Positions 35,297-45,003 of a stretch of 64,000 nt of DNA are shown in pieces; positions within the stretch are counted from its first letter, which is position 1; the number at the start of each line of letters is the position of its first letter. The position numbers were made by a program, and so were the translations under genes. The stretch comes from Streptomyces sp. NBC_00341 (GTDB lineage: Bacteria; Actinomycetota; Actinomycetes; Streptomycetales; Streptomycetaceae), in NCBI RefSeq assembly GCF_041435055.1, contig NZ_CP108002.1, positions 3,658,001-3,722,000 of the forward strand, read 5' to 3'. The notes beneath the pieces are model-generated. The model was not told the origin of the DNA. It saw only the letters and a program-made list of their open reading frames with translations, and did not search any database.

Positions 35297-36142
35297 CTAG
35301 AGGTACTCGGCGTACGCGTCCAGCGTCCGCAGCACTTCCGCCTCACCCGCCGGGGGCAGTTGGAGGACGACCTCCTCGATGCCCAGGTCCGCGTAGTGCG
35401 CCAGCTTGCCCGCGTCCGGCAGGACCGCGTACGGGACCACCCGCAGGTCCTTCGGGTCCCGGCCCGCCGACTCCCAGGCGGTACGGAGCCGGGGCATCGA
35501 CTCCGTGAGGCCCCCGCCGCCGATCGGCATCCAGCCGTCCGCGTACTCCGCGATGCTCGCGAACAGCTTCGGTCCGGCCGCACCGCCGACCAGGGTGCGC
35601 GGGCCGACCACCGGGCCCCGGGGCTGCTGGAACGGCTTCGGGTACGCGTAGCTGGCCTGCACGGAGCCGAACTCGCCCTCGTAAGCCGTCGGTTCCGCAG
35701 ACCAGAGCGCACGCATCAGGGCCATGCGGTCACGGCCGAGGGCGCGGCGGGTGCGCCAGTCCACACCGTGGTCGGCGGCCTCCTCCACATTCCAGCCGAA
35801 GCCGAGCCCCAGGGTGAAGCGGCCGCCGGAGAGGTGGTCGAGGGTGGCGATCTGCTTGGCCAGGTCGATCGGGTCGTGCTGGGCGATCAGGGTGATGCCG
35901 GTGCCGAGCGTCAGCCGTTCGGTGACGGCGGCGGCCTGCCCGAGCGCCACGAAGGGGTCCAGGGTGCGGCCGTACTCGGGCGGCAGGTCGCCGCCCTGCG
36001 GGTACGGGGTCTTCCTGCTCACCGGGATGTGGGTGTGCTCCGGGAGGTAGAGACCGGCGAACCCGCGCTGTTCGAGCTGGCGGGCGAGCCGTACCGGTGT
36101 GATCGTCTCGTCGGTGAGGAAGATCGTTGTGCCGATCCGCAT
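35297..36142 (-). CDS. LLM class F420-dependent oxidoreductase
   Basis: 281 residues, luciferase-like TIM barrel. LYLPEHTHIP and FTLGLGFGWNVEE match the F420-binding members of the family (TIGR-type LLM F420 group). ATG with GGAGGTG upstream. The cofactor assignment is consistent with fbiC in the same window. Substrate unknown. Convergent with the lipoprotein gene. Confidence 0.88.
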   Translation of the reverse strand: MRIGTTIFLTDETITPVRLARQLEQRGFAGLYLPEHTHIPVSRKTPYPQGGDLPPEYGRTLDPFVALGQAAAVTERLTLGTGITLIAQHDPIDLAKQIATLDHLSGGRFTLGLGFGWNVEEAADHGVDWRTRRALGRDRMALMRALWSAEPTAYEGEFGSVQASYAYPKPFQQPRGPVVGPRTLVGGAAGPKLFASIAEYADGWMPIGGGGLTESMPRLRTAWESAGRDPKDLRVVPYAVLPDAGKLAHYADLGIEEVVLQLPPAGEAEVLRTLDAYAEYL

Positions 36143-36237
36143 GCGAGGACACCTCCGTCGTCGTCGAGTGACGGCCCAAAGGTATGCCGTCCGGTCCGCA
36201 AAACCGAGCCTTCGGCACCCACGGAGAACGCCGGCCG

Positions 36238-36879
36238 TTACCCGATGTGCTGCTGCCGGTACCGGTAGAGATCACGGAGCAGGGCGATCTCGGCCCCGTG
36301 GTGCAGAAGTTCCTGGTTCACCCACCAGATGACGTCGACGAACGGTTCCTCCGCGTCGCTGCCGTGCGGGTACGTGCAGTGGCCGACCCGGTCGAGCACG
36401 GCGTCGTCGGCGGCGAGCAGCGCCTCGCGCCAGGCCCCGGCGGCGGCCGAGAAGCCCGCGATCGCCCCGGCGGCGTCGGGGCGGGCCCGGTAGTCGCCCT
36501 TGGTGAGGGTGCGGGTGCCGTGGGCGTGGTCGGCGCGGACGGCCAGCATCTCCGCGAGGTGTGTCAGCCGCCAGGCGATCGTGGTGAAGGGCGGCGGCAC
36601 GGGGTGCGGCTGGTCCGCCGAGTCCCGGCCCCAGTCGCCCGCCCCGACCAGCTGGGTGGCACGAGCGCCGGGTCCGTCCGCCCGGCGGCGGACCGACCAG
36701 CAGCCGGGCACCGGCTCCCAGAGGTACTCCGCGTCGGTCATCGGAGCGGCCTCGACGTCCACCCCGTTGCCGCTGTCCACCACCGGACCGCCGATGCGGC
36801 CGAGCAGGCGCTCGCAGCCGAAGTCGAACTGGTCCAGGAGCGGCGCCAGACGGACGGGGACGGCGAGCTGCCTGCTCAT
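36238..36879 (-). CDS. DinB family protein
   Basis: 213 residues from ATG 36879. Helical bundle with conserved TTIAWRLTHLAEMLAVRADH (a metal-ligand His) and QELLHHGAEIALLRDLYR (second metal site), as in the DinB_2-type proteins. Such proteins may be thiol S-transferases. Upstream GGAGAAGAG is the ribosome site. Role unknown; not linked to neighbours. Confidence 0.8.
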   Translation of the reverse strand: MSRQLAVPVRLAPLLDQFDFGCERLLGRIGGPVVDSGNGVDVEAAPMTDAEYLWEPVPGCWSVRRRADGPGARATQLVGAGDWGRDSADQPHPVPPPFTTIAWRLTHLAEMLAVRADHAHGTRTLTKGDYRARPDAAGAIAGFSAAAGAWREALLAADDAVLDRVGHCTYPHGSDAEEPFVDVIWWVNQELLHHGAEIALLRDLYRYRQQHIG

Positions 36880-37105
36880 CACTCTTCTCCTTCAGCCCCG
36901 CGAGGGAGCGGATCCTGCGGGTACCGGCACGGTCGGCAGCCACCGTACCGAGCGGGTGGCGATGTCGGGCGCGGCGGACCGGGACGGACAGGCCCCGGCC
37001 CGGACCCGTCCCGAACTCACCGCGTTCATCGGTCATTCACCGCCCTCCACCACGGTGTACCGGTACGCAGACCTCGTCTCGTCCGCCACCTCCGGGGAGC
37101 GCCCC

Positions 37106-38641
37106 ATGCCCGAACCCACTCAGGTACCGATGACCGCGGCACGTTCCGCAGACCGCCCGATCGCCAGGCGTGGCCTTCTCGTCGGGACGGCCGCCACCGC
37201 CCTAACGTTGGGGACCGTGAGCTTCGCCGCCGCCGACGAGGGCGGCACCCGGTCCAGCACCGTGCGCGGCGTCCTGCCGCCCGGGTCCCCCGACTACGTG
37301 TACCTGCCGGTCGACGTCCCGCGCGGGATCGCGGAGATCGCCGTCTCGTACACGTACGAGAAGACGCCCGTCCCGGCCGGGACGCAGGGCAACGCCCTGG
37401 ACATCGGCATCTTCGACGAGCGCGGTACGGAGCTGGGCGGGCCGGGGTTCCGGGGGTGGTCCGGCGGGGCGCGCGGCAGCTTCTTCATCCGGGGCGACGC
37501 GGCGACCCCCGGCTATCTCGCGGGGCCGGTGCGGGCCGGGACCTGGCACATCGCCCTCGGCCCGTACACCGTCGCCCCCGAGGGTCTGCCGTACGAGGTG
37601 ACGGTCATCCTGCGCACCGGGCCCACGACGGCCACGCCTCGCCCCGGGTATCCGCCGCAGCGCGCGAAGGGGCGTGGACGCGCCTGGTACCGGGGGGACT
37701 GCCACCTGCACTCCGTGCACTCGGACGGCGAGCGGACCCCGGCCGGGATCGCCGCCGGGGCCCGCGCGGCCGGGCTCGACTTCATCAACAGCAGCGACCA
37801 CAACACCACGTCCGCGCACGGTGCTTGGGGCGGACTGTGGGGTGACGATCTGCTCGTCCTGACGGGCGAGGAGGTCACCACCCGCAACGGCCATGTGCTC
37901 GCGCTCGCCACAGAGCCGGGCACGTTCGTCGACTGGCGCTACCGGGCCGGGGACAACCGCTTCGGGCGTTACGCGAAGGCCGTCCGCCGGGCCGGCGGTC
38001 TGGTCGTGCCCGCCCATCCGCACGCCACCTGCATCGGCTGCCACTGGAAGTTCGGGCTCGGCGAGGCGGACGCGGTGGAGGTCTGGAACGGCGCCTACAC
38101 CCCCGAGGACGAGATCGCCCTGGCCGAGTGGGACAACTCCCTGGTGGCGGCGGCCCGTTCGTTCACGTCCTGGGTTCCGGCGATGGGCAACAGCGACGCC
38201 CACCGGGAGCCGGACCGGATCGGGCTCCCGCAGACCGTCGTCCTGGCCGAGGAGCTGTCCCGCGAGGCCATCGTGGCGGGCATCCGGGCCGGGCGCTCCT
38301 ACATCGCGGAGTCGTCCGCCGTCAGCCTCTCCTTCGGCGTCTCGGACGGGCGCGGGCACCACGCCGGGATCGGTGAGCGGCTGCGGGCCCCGGGGGACGA
38401 CACCCCGGTCACCGTACGGCTGGAGGTCACCGGCGCCCCGGACTGCACCGCGCACTTCGTCACCGACCAGGGCACGCTGTTCACGTCGGCGCTCCCGAAG
38501 TCGGGGACGGGGACGGCGCAGTGGCGTACGACGCCCGCGAACGCCACCTATGTGCGGGCCGAGGTCCGGCATCCGGCGACGGTACCGGGGCTGCCCGGAG
38601 CGTTGGCGGCGCTGACCAATCCGGTGTTCCTGGAGAGCTGA
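37106..38641 (+). CDS. Tat-exported PHP/CehA-type metallohydrolase
   Basis: 511 residues. GGGGAG upstream of ATG 37106. Twin-arginine signal (IARRGLLVG, residues about 20-28) and a hydrophobic segment, then a beta-rich pre-domain (about 50-190) and a PHP metal-dependent phosphoesterase domain with YRGDCHLHSVHSDGE, SSDHNTTSA, TGEEVTTRNGHV, VVPAHPHA and GNSDAH as metal ligands. CehA/McbA-type members cleave carbamates or phosphoesters. Tat export fits a metal cofactor loaded in the cytosol. Confidence 0.9.
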   Translation: MPEPTQVPMTAARSADRPIARRGLLVGTAATALTLGTVSFAAADEGGTRSSTVRGVLPPGSPDYVYLPVDVPRGIAEIAVSYTYEKTPVPAGTQGNALDIGIFDERGTELGGPGFRGWSGGARGSFFIRGDAATPGYLAGPVRAGTWHIALGPYTVAPEGLPYEVTVILRTGPTTATPRPGYPPQRAKGRGRAWYRGDCHLHSVHSDGERTPAGIAAGARAAGLDFINSSDHNTTSAHGAWGGLWGDDLLVLTGEEVTTRNGHVLALATEPGTFVDWRYRAGDNRFGRYAKAVRRAGGLVVPAHPHATCIGCHWKFGLGEADAVEVWNGAYTPEDEIALAEWDNSLVAAARSFTSWVPAMGNSDAHREPDRIGLPQTVVLAEELSREAIVAGIRAGRSYIAESSAVSLSFGVSDGRGHHAGIGERLRAPGDDTPVTVRLEVTGAPDCTAHFVTDQGTLFTSALPKSGTGTAQWRTTPANATYVRAEVRHPATVPGLPGALAALTNPVFLES

Positions 38642-38660
38642 CCCCGGGCCGTCCCCCGGA

Positions 38661-40004
38661 TCAGGTCGTGCTCTCCTGCACCTTGGACCACGCCGCCTTC
38701 GGGGTGTACACGGTGTTCCTCGGCTTGGCCGCCGCCGCGGGAGTCCGCAGGTCAGAGCTGTCCCAGGTGGCTTGAGCGGCGTAGCGGAGCGGTCCGGCCG
38801 CCGGGGCCAGGCCGAGGGCGGTCAGCTCGGACTGCGGATCGGTGGTGCGGCTGTACAGTCCGCCCGCCGAGACCGCCCCGCCGCGCTGGAACCCCATGGC
38901 CGCCGGAGCCTGGTTGGTGGCGTAGAAGTGCGCCTCGCCGCTGATCGTGAAGGATCCCCGGGTGGTGTTGTGGATCTGTCCCGCGCTCGCGATCAGCGAG
39001 GTCATGCCGAAGGTGTCGTCGCCCCCGTCGCTGATCGTGCCGTCCGCGTTGACCACCCACAGCTCCCAGTACCGGAGCTCGCTCCCGTTGGCCGTCCCGC
39101 CGGCGGCCGACACATAGGCGTCCAGCCCGGGGCCGTCGACCGGGGCCCAGCTCTGGCCGGTGTGCCGCTCCACCGCGAAGCGCCTGTTCACCTGCTGGAT
39201 GATCACCCCTTGCTGCGGGTTGGCGAGCTGCCATTCCCGTACCCGGGAGAAGTTGCCGCAGACCCCTTCCTCGTTGTAGGCGCCCAGGACCGGGGCAGCG
39301 AGGACCGGTGCGGGCCCGCCGGCGGCCGGGGCCCGCTGCACGGCGTGGTCGTGTGCCGCGGTCACGCTGCTGCGCCGCACCCCGGCCTCGGCGGCGTCGT
39401 GCGCGTGCGGCGCGGCCATGACGCGGTGCGCGTTGGCCTCCGCCGCCCGCTCGAAGCGGTCGGAGGGGTCGGAGACCTTCAGCCCGGTCCCGTCGTCCGT
39501 GCCCGCCACCGGGCCGGAACGCTGCTGGACCACATGGGTCAGTTCGTGGGCGAGGGTGTGTTCGTCGGTCGTCGCGCCGCCCAGGACGATGTGACTGCCG
39601 GACGTGTACGCGCGGGCGCCGATCTCCGCGGCGGAGCGCTGGGCGGTGGCGTCCGTGTGCAGCCGGACGTCGGAGAAGTCCGTGCCGAACCTGGCCTCCA
39701 TGTCCTCGCGCACCGGCTGGTCGAGCGGGCGGCCCGTCGTGCCCAGCACCTGGCGCACCGCAGAGCGCTGCACGGGCTGCACGGGCTGCTCCCGGGCCAC
39801 GTCCGGGTCGCGGTCCCGTTCCCGGTCCGCGAGCATCCGTGCGACGGCCGCGTTGCCCACCGTCCGCTGGAGCACGGCCAGCTCCGCCGGGGGCCCCGGC
39901 GCCGCGACCGGCCCTGACGGGCGGTCCGACTCCTGGTCCCGCGCCCGCGGGCGCCCGGCGCGGGTGGTGCGGCGTTCCTGCTCGTGCACAGTGCCTCCAG
40001 CCAT
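38661..40004 (-). CDS. DUF4157 (eCIS core) domain protein
   Basis: 447 residues. An N-terminal Arg/Pro/Gln-rich linker is followed by a DUF4157 domain at about 90-165 (LDQPVREDMEARFGTDFSDV, then HTLAHELTHVVQQ with the HExxH-like HELTH). A further domain of unknown type follows (about 235-430: VCGNFSRVREWQL, GEAHFYATNQAP, GGAVSAGGLYSRTTDP). DUF4157 is often found in proteins associated with extracellular contractile injection systems, but no such system is in this window. A GTG at 39989 with GGAGG upstream is an alternative start. Confidence 0.85.
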   Translation of the reverse strand: MAGGTVHEQERRTTRAGRPRARDQESDRPSGPVAAPGPPAELAVLQRTVGNAAVARMLADRERDRDPDVAREQPVQPVQRSAVRQVLGTTGRPLDQPVREDMEARFGTDFSDVRLHTDATAQRSAAEIGARAYTSGSHIVLGGATTDEHTLAHELTHVVQQRSGPVAGTDDGTGLKVSDPSDRFERAAEANAHRVMAAPHAHDAAEAGVRRSSVTAAHDHAVQRAPAAGGPAPVLAAPVLGAYNEEGVCGNFSRVREWQLANPQQGVIIQQVNRRFAVERHTGQSWAPVDGPGLDAYVSAAGGTANGSELRYWELWVVNADGTISDGGDDTFGMTSLIASAGQIHNTTRGSFTISGEAHFYATNQAPAAMGFQRGGAVSAGGLYSRTTDPQSELTALGLAPAAGPLRYAAQATWDSSDLRTPAAAAKPRNTVYTPKAAWSKVQESTT

Positions 40005-40116
40005 CGGTCCCTGCCATGGATACCGCGTCGCGCCCGGCCGGCCAAGGGGCCCCGGGGGTGGTCACGGGGCACCGCCGCTGCACTCCTCGGACACCGCCCG
40101 GCCGGCCGGCCGCCCG

Positions 40117-41517
40117 CTACTCCGGCGCAACCGGTACGGCGGTCCGCGTGCGGTCCGGGACGGGTTGCGCGAGAGCACAAAACCGCTGGGCGCAGGAACG
40201 CCGTTGCGCCACCGCGAGGCCCGCGATCACCGTCCCCAGGACCAGCCACCCCGCCGGTCCTGCGGCCATCACCACGCCGGTCAGCAGCGGGGGCCCGGCG
40301 GACTTCTGGATGGACTGCGACATGCCCGCCACCCCGAGGTAGCCGGCCCGCGCCTCCGGGGGCGCCAGCAGGACGGCCAGCTCCCACGAGCTCACCGAGC
40401 GCATCAGCTCCGCGAGCGTGACCAGCACCGCCGCGCCGAGCAGGACCGCCGCGGCCGTCCAGGTGCCGCACCGGGTGGCCCCGGCCAGGAGCGCGCAGCA
40501 CACGAACATCAGGCCGCCGTACAGCAGCAGGGTCCGCACCGTCCTGCGCGGGCCCTCGGCCCTTCTGGACACGGTCAGTTGGAGCACGACGACCAGCACG
40601 GTGTTGATGACCAGGAAGGCCGGTACGAGGGCGTGCGGCGCCGAGGTGCGGTTGACCAGCCACAGCGGCAGCCCGACGGCGAGGACGGAGTCGTCGAGGT
40701 TCATCGGGATGTCGAGCAGGACGAACCTGAGGTAACCGCGGTCCCGCCAGGGGCTCTTCGGCCGGCCGGGGGTGCGTCCGGCGGCGGGCGCCGACGCGGC
40801 CCCGGGCGCCGCCGCCGACCGCGCGACCTCGACCGTCGCCTCCCGCAGCTCGCCGGTGCGCCACACCAGCACCGCCGCCACGAGGAACGACAGCGCGTTG
40901 CCGAGGATCAGTGCGCGATAGGCGTCCGTGGTGCCCACGGCCAGTCCGACGGCCGCGATCCCGGCGCCGACTCCGTACCCGGCGTTGGCCGCGCTGCGCG
41001 ACAACGCCTGGTAGGCGGAACGGCGTTCGCCCGCCGCGCGGGTGGCGAACAGCATCTCCAGCGTCTTGGCCGCCCTGTCCCCCAGGTAGGTCGCGGCGAC
41101 GACGGGCAGCAGCGCCTCGAACCCGGGACACAGCAGCACCAGGGTCAGGGTCACCAGCCGCAGCAGATGGCAGCCGACCAGCAGCGGACGCAGCGGGAAG
41201 CGCCCGGCCAGCCGTCCGGCCAGCGGCGAACCGGCGATGCCCGCCACCCCGGCCACGCCCAGCAGCACCCCGATCTGCTGGGCGCTCAGATGCGTCACGA
41301 AGGTGAGGTACAGAACCGAGGACGCGGCCCACAGCCCCGATCCGGTGCGGTCGACCGACAGGGCGAGCAGCATGATCCGGGCGTTACGGCCGCCCGGCGG
41401 GTTACGCAGCTGCGCCAGCAGCCCCGGCCCGCGCGCCGGAACCCGGTCGCCCTTGCCCTTGCTCCCGCCCTTGCCCTTCGTGGCGCGTCGCACCGCCCCA
41501 CCCCCGAATCTCTCCAC
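40117..41517 (-). CDS. MFS transporter
   Basis: 466 residues, GTG start. A positive N-terminus (GGSKGKGDRVPARG), then about 12 hydrophobic helices with the motif-A-like loop GSPLAGRLAGRFPLRP after helix 2 and a long central loop (about 225-255, Ala/Pro-rich). Drug:H+ antiporter-like. A dyad sits 36 bases upstream, at a typical place for a repressor of an efflux gene. No regulator gene is adjacent. Confidence 0.88.
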   Translation of the reverse strand: MERFGGGAVRRATKGKGGSKGKGDRVPARGPGLLAQLRNPPGGRNARIMLLALSVDRTGSGLWAASSVLYLTFVTHLSAQQIGVLLGVAGVAGIAGSPLAGRLAGRFPLRPLLVGCHLLRLVTLTLVLLCPGFEALLPVVAATYLGDRAAKTLEMLFATRAAGERRSAYQALSRSAANAGYGVGAGIAAVGLAVGTTDAYRALILGNALSFLVAAVLVWRTGELREATVEVARSAAAPGAASAPAAGRTPGRPKSPWRDRGYLRFVLLDIPMNLDDSVLAVGLPLWLVNRTSAPHALVPAFLVINTVLVVVLQLTVSRRAEGPRRTVRTLLLYGGLMFVCCALLAGATRCGTWTAAAVLLGAAVLVTLAELMRSVSSWELAVLLAPPEARAGYLGVAGMSQSIQKSAGPPLLTGVVMAAGPAGWLVLGTVIAGLAVAQRRSCAQRFCALAQPVPDRTRTAVPVAPE

Positions 41518-41552
41518 GGCTCAGCAGACCGGGGAAGCCTGTCGCGAATTAA

Positions 41553-41581
41553 TCTCGATGTCAAGATACTTGATGACGAGA
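41553..41581 (-). promoter_or_regulatory. MarR-type dyad upstream of the MFS gene
   Basis: Arms at 41553-41565 (TCTCGATGTCAAG) and 41569-41581 (CTTGATGACGAGA) around ATA; TCTCG/CGAGA and TCAAG/CTTGA pair perfectly and only the middle 3 bases differ. AT-rich in GC-rich DNA. The TTGA/TCAA-containing dyad resembles MarR-family sites. Confidence 0.6.
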
Positions 41582-41639
41582 TACTCTCGCGCCGTGTCCT
41601 CTCCGGCCGGGGCGGGGCGGGCCGGCCGGTGCGGGGGGC

Positions 41640-43103
41640 TCAGCCCGGCCAGACGATCGCCTGGAGTTCGCTGTAGGCGTGCAGGGCGTACGAGCCGACG
41701 TCGCGTCCCACCCCGCTGCGCTTGAACCCGCCGAACGGGGCCTCCATGTTCCGGCCGATGGTGTTCACGCCGACCCCGCCCGCCCGCAGCCTGCGGGCGA
41801 CGCGGAAGGCGCGGGCCACGTCGCCGGACCAGACGTAGTCGATCAGCCCGTAGTCGCTGTCGTTGGCCAGCGCGATGCCCTCCTCCTCGTCGTCGAAGGG
41901 CACGACCACCACGACCGGGCCGAAGATCTCCTCCCGCACGACCCGCATGTCGGGTGTGCAGTCGGCCAGCAGCGTGGGCGCCACGTAGAAGCCGCTGCCG
42001 GTCGGCTCCGGGCGGTCGCCTCCGGTGACGATCCGGGCTCCCTCCTTGCGGCCCAGTTCGACGTACGACTCGACGCGGTCCCGGTGGGCGGCGGAGATGA
42101 CCGGGCCGACGACCGTGCCCTTCGCCGTCGGGTCCCCCACCGTCAGGTACCCGGCGTACCCCGCGAGCTTCTCGATCAGGGCGTCGTGCGCCGCCCGCTG
42201 GACCAGGACGCGGGTCGGAGCCGTACAGATCTGACCGCTGTAGAACGAGAACGTGGTGCCGATCCCCGCCACCGCCGAGTCGAGGTCGGCGTCGTCGAGG
42301 ACCACGGCGGCGCCCTTGCCGCCCAGCTCCATCAGCTGCCGTTTCATGGACCGGCCGCAGACCTCCGCGATGCGCTGCCCGACCGAGGTGGAGCCGGTGA
42401 AGCTGACCATGTCGACGTCGGGCGAGTCCACGGCGGCCTCGCCCGCCTCCGCCCCGGAACCGCTGATCACGTTGACGACGCCCGGCGGAACACCGGCCTC
42501 CGCGAGGGCCTCCGCCATCCGGTAGACGGAGAGCGGGTCCTGCGGCGCGGGCTTCACGACGACCGTGTTGCCCATCGCGAGCGCCGGGGCGATCTTGCCC
42601 GCCGGGTTGGCCCAGGGGTTGTTGTACGAGGTGATGCAGGTGACGACGCCCACCGGCTGGCGGACCGCGAGCGCCCCGAAGATCCCGGCCCGGCCCATCG
42701 GACCGGCCTCGTTGATCTGCGGCGGGACCGCCTCCTCCGCCGGTTCCAGGGCGCCCTTCGCGTACCGCCGGAACCGGGCGGCGCCGACAGCCACCTGCAT
42801 CCCGCGCGCGGTGCCGGTGGTGGCGCCGCTCTCCGCCTGGGCGAGCGCGGCGTTGGCGGTGAAGTCGCGCTGCATCAGGTCCGCGGCGCGGTCGAGGATC
42901 GCGGCGCGTTCCTCCGGGCGGGTCAGGGACCAGCTCGCGAAGGCCTCGCGGGCCGCTGCTGCCGCCTCGTACACCTGCGCCCGGCTCGCCTCTGGGGCGA
43001 GGCCGACGACGTCTTCCGTGGCCGGGTTGATCACCTCGTAGTGGCCGTTCGCGGGTTCGGTCCACTCGCCGCCGATGAAGAGGCGCTGGGGAGTCGTGGT
43101 CAC
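41640..43103 (-). CDS. Aldehyde dehydrogenase
   Basis: 487 residues, NAD(P)+-dependent. Catalytic Cys293 (SGQICTAPT), general base Glu259 (LMELGGKG), Asn161 (SYNNPW) and the nucleotide loop FTGSTSVG are in place. GTG start that overlaps the stop of the amidohydrolase (GTGA), so the two are translationally coupled. Probably oxidises an aldehyde released downstream of the amidohydrolase step. Substrate unknown. Confidence 0.93.
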   Translation of the reverse strand: MTTTPQRLFIGGEWTEPANGHYEVINPATEDVVGLAPEASRAQVYEAAAAAREAFASWSLTRPEERAAILDRAADLMQRDFTANAALAQAESGATTGTARGMQVAVGAARFRRYAKGALEPAEEAVPPQINEAGPMGRAGIFGALAVRQPVGVVTCITSYNNPWANPAGKIAPALAMGNTVVVKPAPQDPLSVYRMAEALAEAGVPPGVVNVISGSGAEAGEAAVDSPDVDMVSFTGSTSVGQRIAEVCGRSMKRQLMELGGKGAAVVLDDADLDSAVAGIGTTFSFYSGQICTAPTRVLVQRAAHDALIEKLAGYAGYLTVGDPTAKGTVVGPVISAAHRDRVESYVELGRKEGARIVTGGDRPEPTGSGFYVAPTLLADCTPDMRVVREEIFGPVVVVVPFDDEEEGIALANDSDYGLIDYVWSGDVARAFRVARRLRAGGVGVNTIGRNMEAPFGGFKRSGVGRDVGSYALHAYSELQAIVWPG

Positions 43104-44839
43104 TGCGTGCTCACCGTCCGGGTGTCGCGTCCGGAGCGCAGCACCGTGCCGGGGACCGCGCCGGTCACCTTGTCGTCGCGCAGCGTCTCCACCCCGTTGA
43201 CCCGGACCGACACGATGCCGAGGGCCTTGGAGTCGAGCCGGGGGCTGTCGCCCGGCAGGTCGTGGACGAGGGTGGCCGGCCCCGCGTCGATGCGTTCGGG
43301 GTCGAAGAGCACCAGGTCGGCGTGGTAGCCCTCCGCGATCCGGCCCCGGTCGCGCAGGCCGAAGAGTCGCGCGGGGTCGTCGGTGAGCATCTTGACGGCC
43401 GCTTCGAGGGGGACGAGCTTGCGGCCGCGCAGGCAGTCACCGATGAACCGGGTGGTGTACGGGGCTCCGCACATCCGGTCCAGGTGGGCGCCCGCGTCGG
43501 AGCCGCCGAGCATGACGTCCTCGTGCTCCCAGGTCCGCTGCCGCAGCGCCCAGGAGTCGGGGTCGTTGTCGGTGGGCATCGGCCACAGGACCGTGCGCAG
43601 TTCGTCGGCCGCGCAGATCTCGACGAGGCACTGGAAGGGGTCCTGGCCGCGCTCTGCGGCGATGTCGTTGACGACCCGGCCGCCGAGGCCCTCGTTGGCC
43701 GCGCTGTAGGTGTCGCCGATGACGTACCGGCCGAAGTTCGCGAGGCGGCGGAAGACGCCGGCCTCCTTGCTGTTGGCGCGGCGCAGCATCTCGGTGCGGG
43801 TGTCCGCGTCCCGGAGCCGCTCGATGCGCTCGGGGACGGGCAGGGACAGGATGTCGCCCCAGCCGGGGATCAGGTTGAGGGCGCAGAACGTGCCGAGCGA
43901 CATGTTCATCGGGGTCAGGATCGGCATCGTGAGCGCGACGATCCGGCCGCCCGCGCGGCGGGCGCGTTCGCTGGGGACCAGCTGGCGCGGTACGCGCTCC
44001 GGGACGGCGGCGTCGATGGTCAGGACGTTCCAGTTGAGCGGGCGTCCGGCCGCCGCCGTCATGTCGACGAACAGCTCGATCTCCTCGTCGGAGAACTGGT
44101 CGAGGCAGCCCGCCACGATCGCCTCGATCTGGGTGCCCTCGTGCTCACCGACCGCGCGGGAGAGCGCGAGGAGTTCCTCGGGCAGCGCGTGCCGGGAGGC
44201 GACCGGCTGTCCGTCGCCGTCGGCGTGGGTGGAGGACTGGGTGGTGGACAGGCCCCACGCCCCGGCGTCCATCGCGTCGTGGAACAGGGCCAGCATCGCG
44301 TCCAGTTGGGCGGGCGTGGGCTGTCCGCCGACGGCTTCCGCGCCCATGACGTGCCGGCGCAGCGCGCAGTGCCCGACCATGAATCCGGCGTTGACGGCGA
44401 TCCGCCCGTCGAGGGCGTCGAGGTACTCGCGGAAGCTGGACCATGTCCAGTCCACGCCCTCCTCCAGGGCCTTGAGCGCCATGCCCTCGACCCGCGACAT
44501 CATGCGCCGGGTGTAGTCGGCGTCCTCGGGCCGGTCCGGGTGGAGCGGGGCGAGGGTGAACCCGCAGTTGCCCCCGGCGACGGTGGTCACGCCGTGGTTC
44601 ATCGACGGGGTGGCGTACGGGTCCCAGAAGAGCTGGGCGTCGTAGTGGGTGTGCGGGTCGACGAACCCGGGCGCGAGGACGAGGCCGGTGGCGTCCTCGG
44701 TCGTCGCGGCGGGCCCGGGGGCCGTACCGGGCTCCGCGACGACGGCGATACGGCCGTCCCGGATTCCGATGTCCGCGAGGTAGGAGGGCCCGCCGGTGCC
44801 GTCCACGACGGTCGCTCCGCGGATGAGGTGGTCGAGCAT
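43100..44839 (-). CDS. N-acyl-D-amino-acid deacylase family amidohydrolase
   Basis: 579 residues. Metallo-amidohydrolase with HTH of strand 1 (PGFVDPHTHYDAQLFWDP), the Cys ligand typical of D-aminoacylases (GGNCGFT), a His in VGHCALR, and the catalytic Asp (GGSDAGAHLD). The C-terminal composite beta domain (GRIAEGYHADLVLFDPERI) closes the barrel. Coupled with the aldehyde dehydrogenase behind it. Could hydrolyse N-acyl-D-amino acids or a cyclic amide; not decidable here. Confidence 0.88.
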   Translation of the reverse strand: MLDHLIRGATVVDGTGGPSYLADIGIRDGRIAVVAEPGTAPGPAATTEDATGLVLAPGFVDPHTHYDAQLFWDPYATPSMNHGVTTVAGGNCGFTLAPLHPDRPEDADYTRRMMSRVEGMALKALEEGVDWTWSSFREYLDALDGRIAVNAGFMVGHCALRRHVMGAEAVGGQPTPAQLDAMLALFHDAMDAGAWGLSTTQSSTHADGDGQPVASRHALPEELLALSRAVGEHEGTQIEAIVAGCLDQFSDEEIELFVDMTAAAGRPLNWNVLTIDAAVPERVPRQLVPSERARRAGGRIVALTMPILTPMNMSLGTFCALNLIPGWGDILSLPVPERIERLRDADTRTEMLRRANSKEAGVFRRLANFGRYVIGDTYSAANEGLGGRVVNDIAAERGQDPFQCLVEICAADELRTVLWPMPTDNDPDSWALRQRTWEHEDVMLGGSDAGAHLDRMCGAPYTTRFIGDCLRGRKLVPLEAAVKMLTDDPARLFGLRDRGRIAEGYHADLVLFDPERIDAGPATLVHDLPGDSPRLDSKALGIVSVRVNGVETLRDDKVTGAVPGTVLRSGRDTRTVSTQ

Positions 44840-44950
44840 GAGGGGTCCCTTCCGTGTGTACAGAACTGGATGTGTGCCGGGGTGCGTACGGCCGCGGTAC
44901 GCACCCCGGCCGGCGGAACGGCGATCCGGGAAGACGCCGCCCGTGTGTGG

Positions 44951-44992
44951 CCGGGGGCGCTGCCCCCGGACCCCCGCTCCTCAATCGCCGGA
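44951..44992 (-). terminator. Terminator plus interspersed 15-mer
   Basis: CCGGGGGC-GCT-GCCCCCGG (44951-44969) is a perfect 8-bp hairpin just past the stop of the oxidoreductase at 45004. It is followed by TCCTCAATCGCCGGA (44978-44992), which recurs as its reverse complement at 49422-49436. Confidence 0.7.
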
Positions 44993-45003
44993 GGGGCTCG
45001 GTT

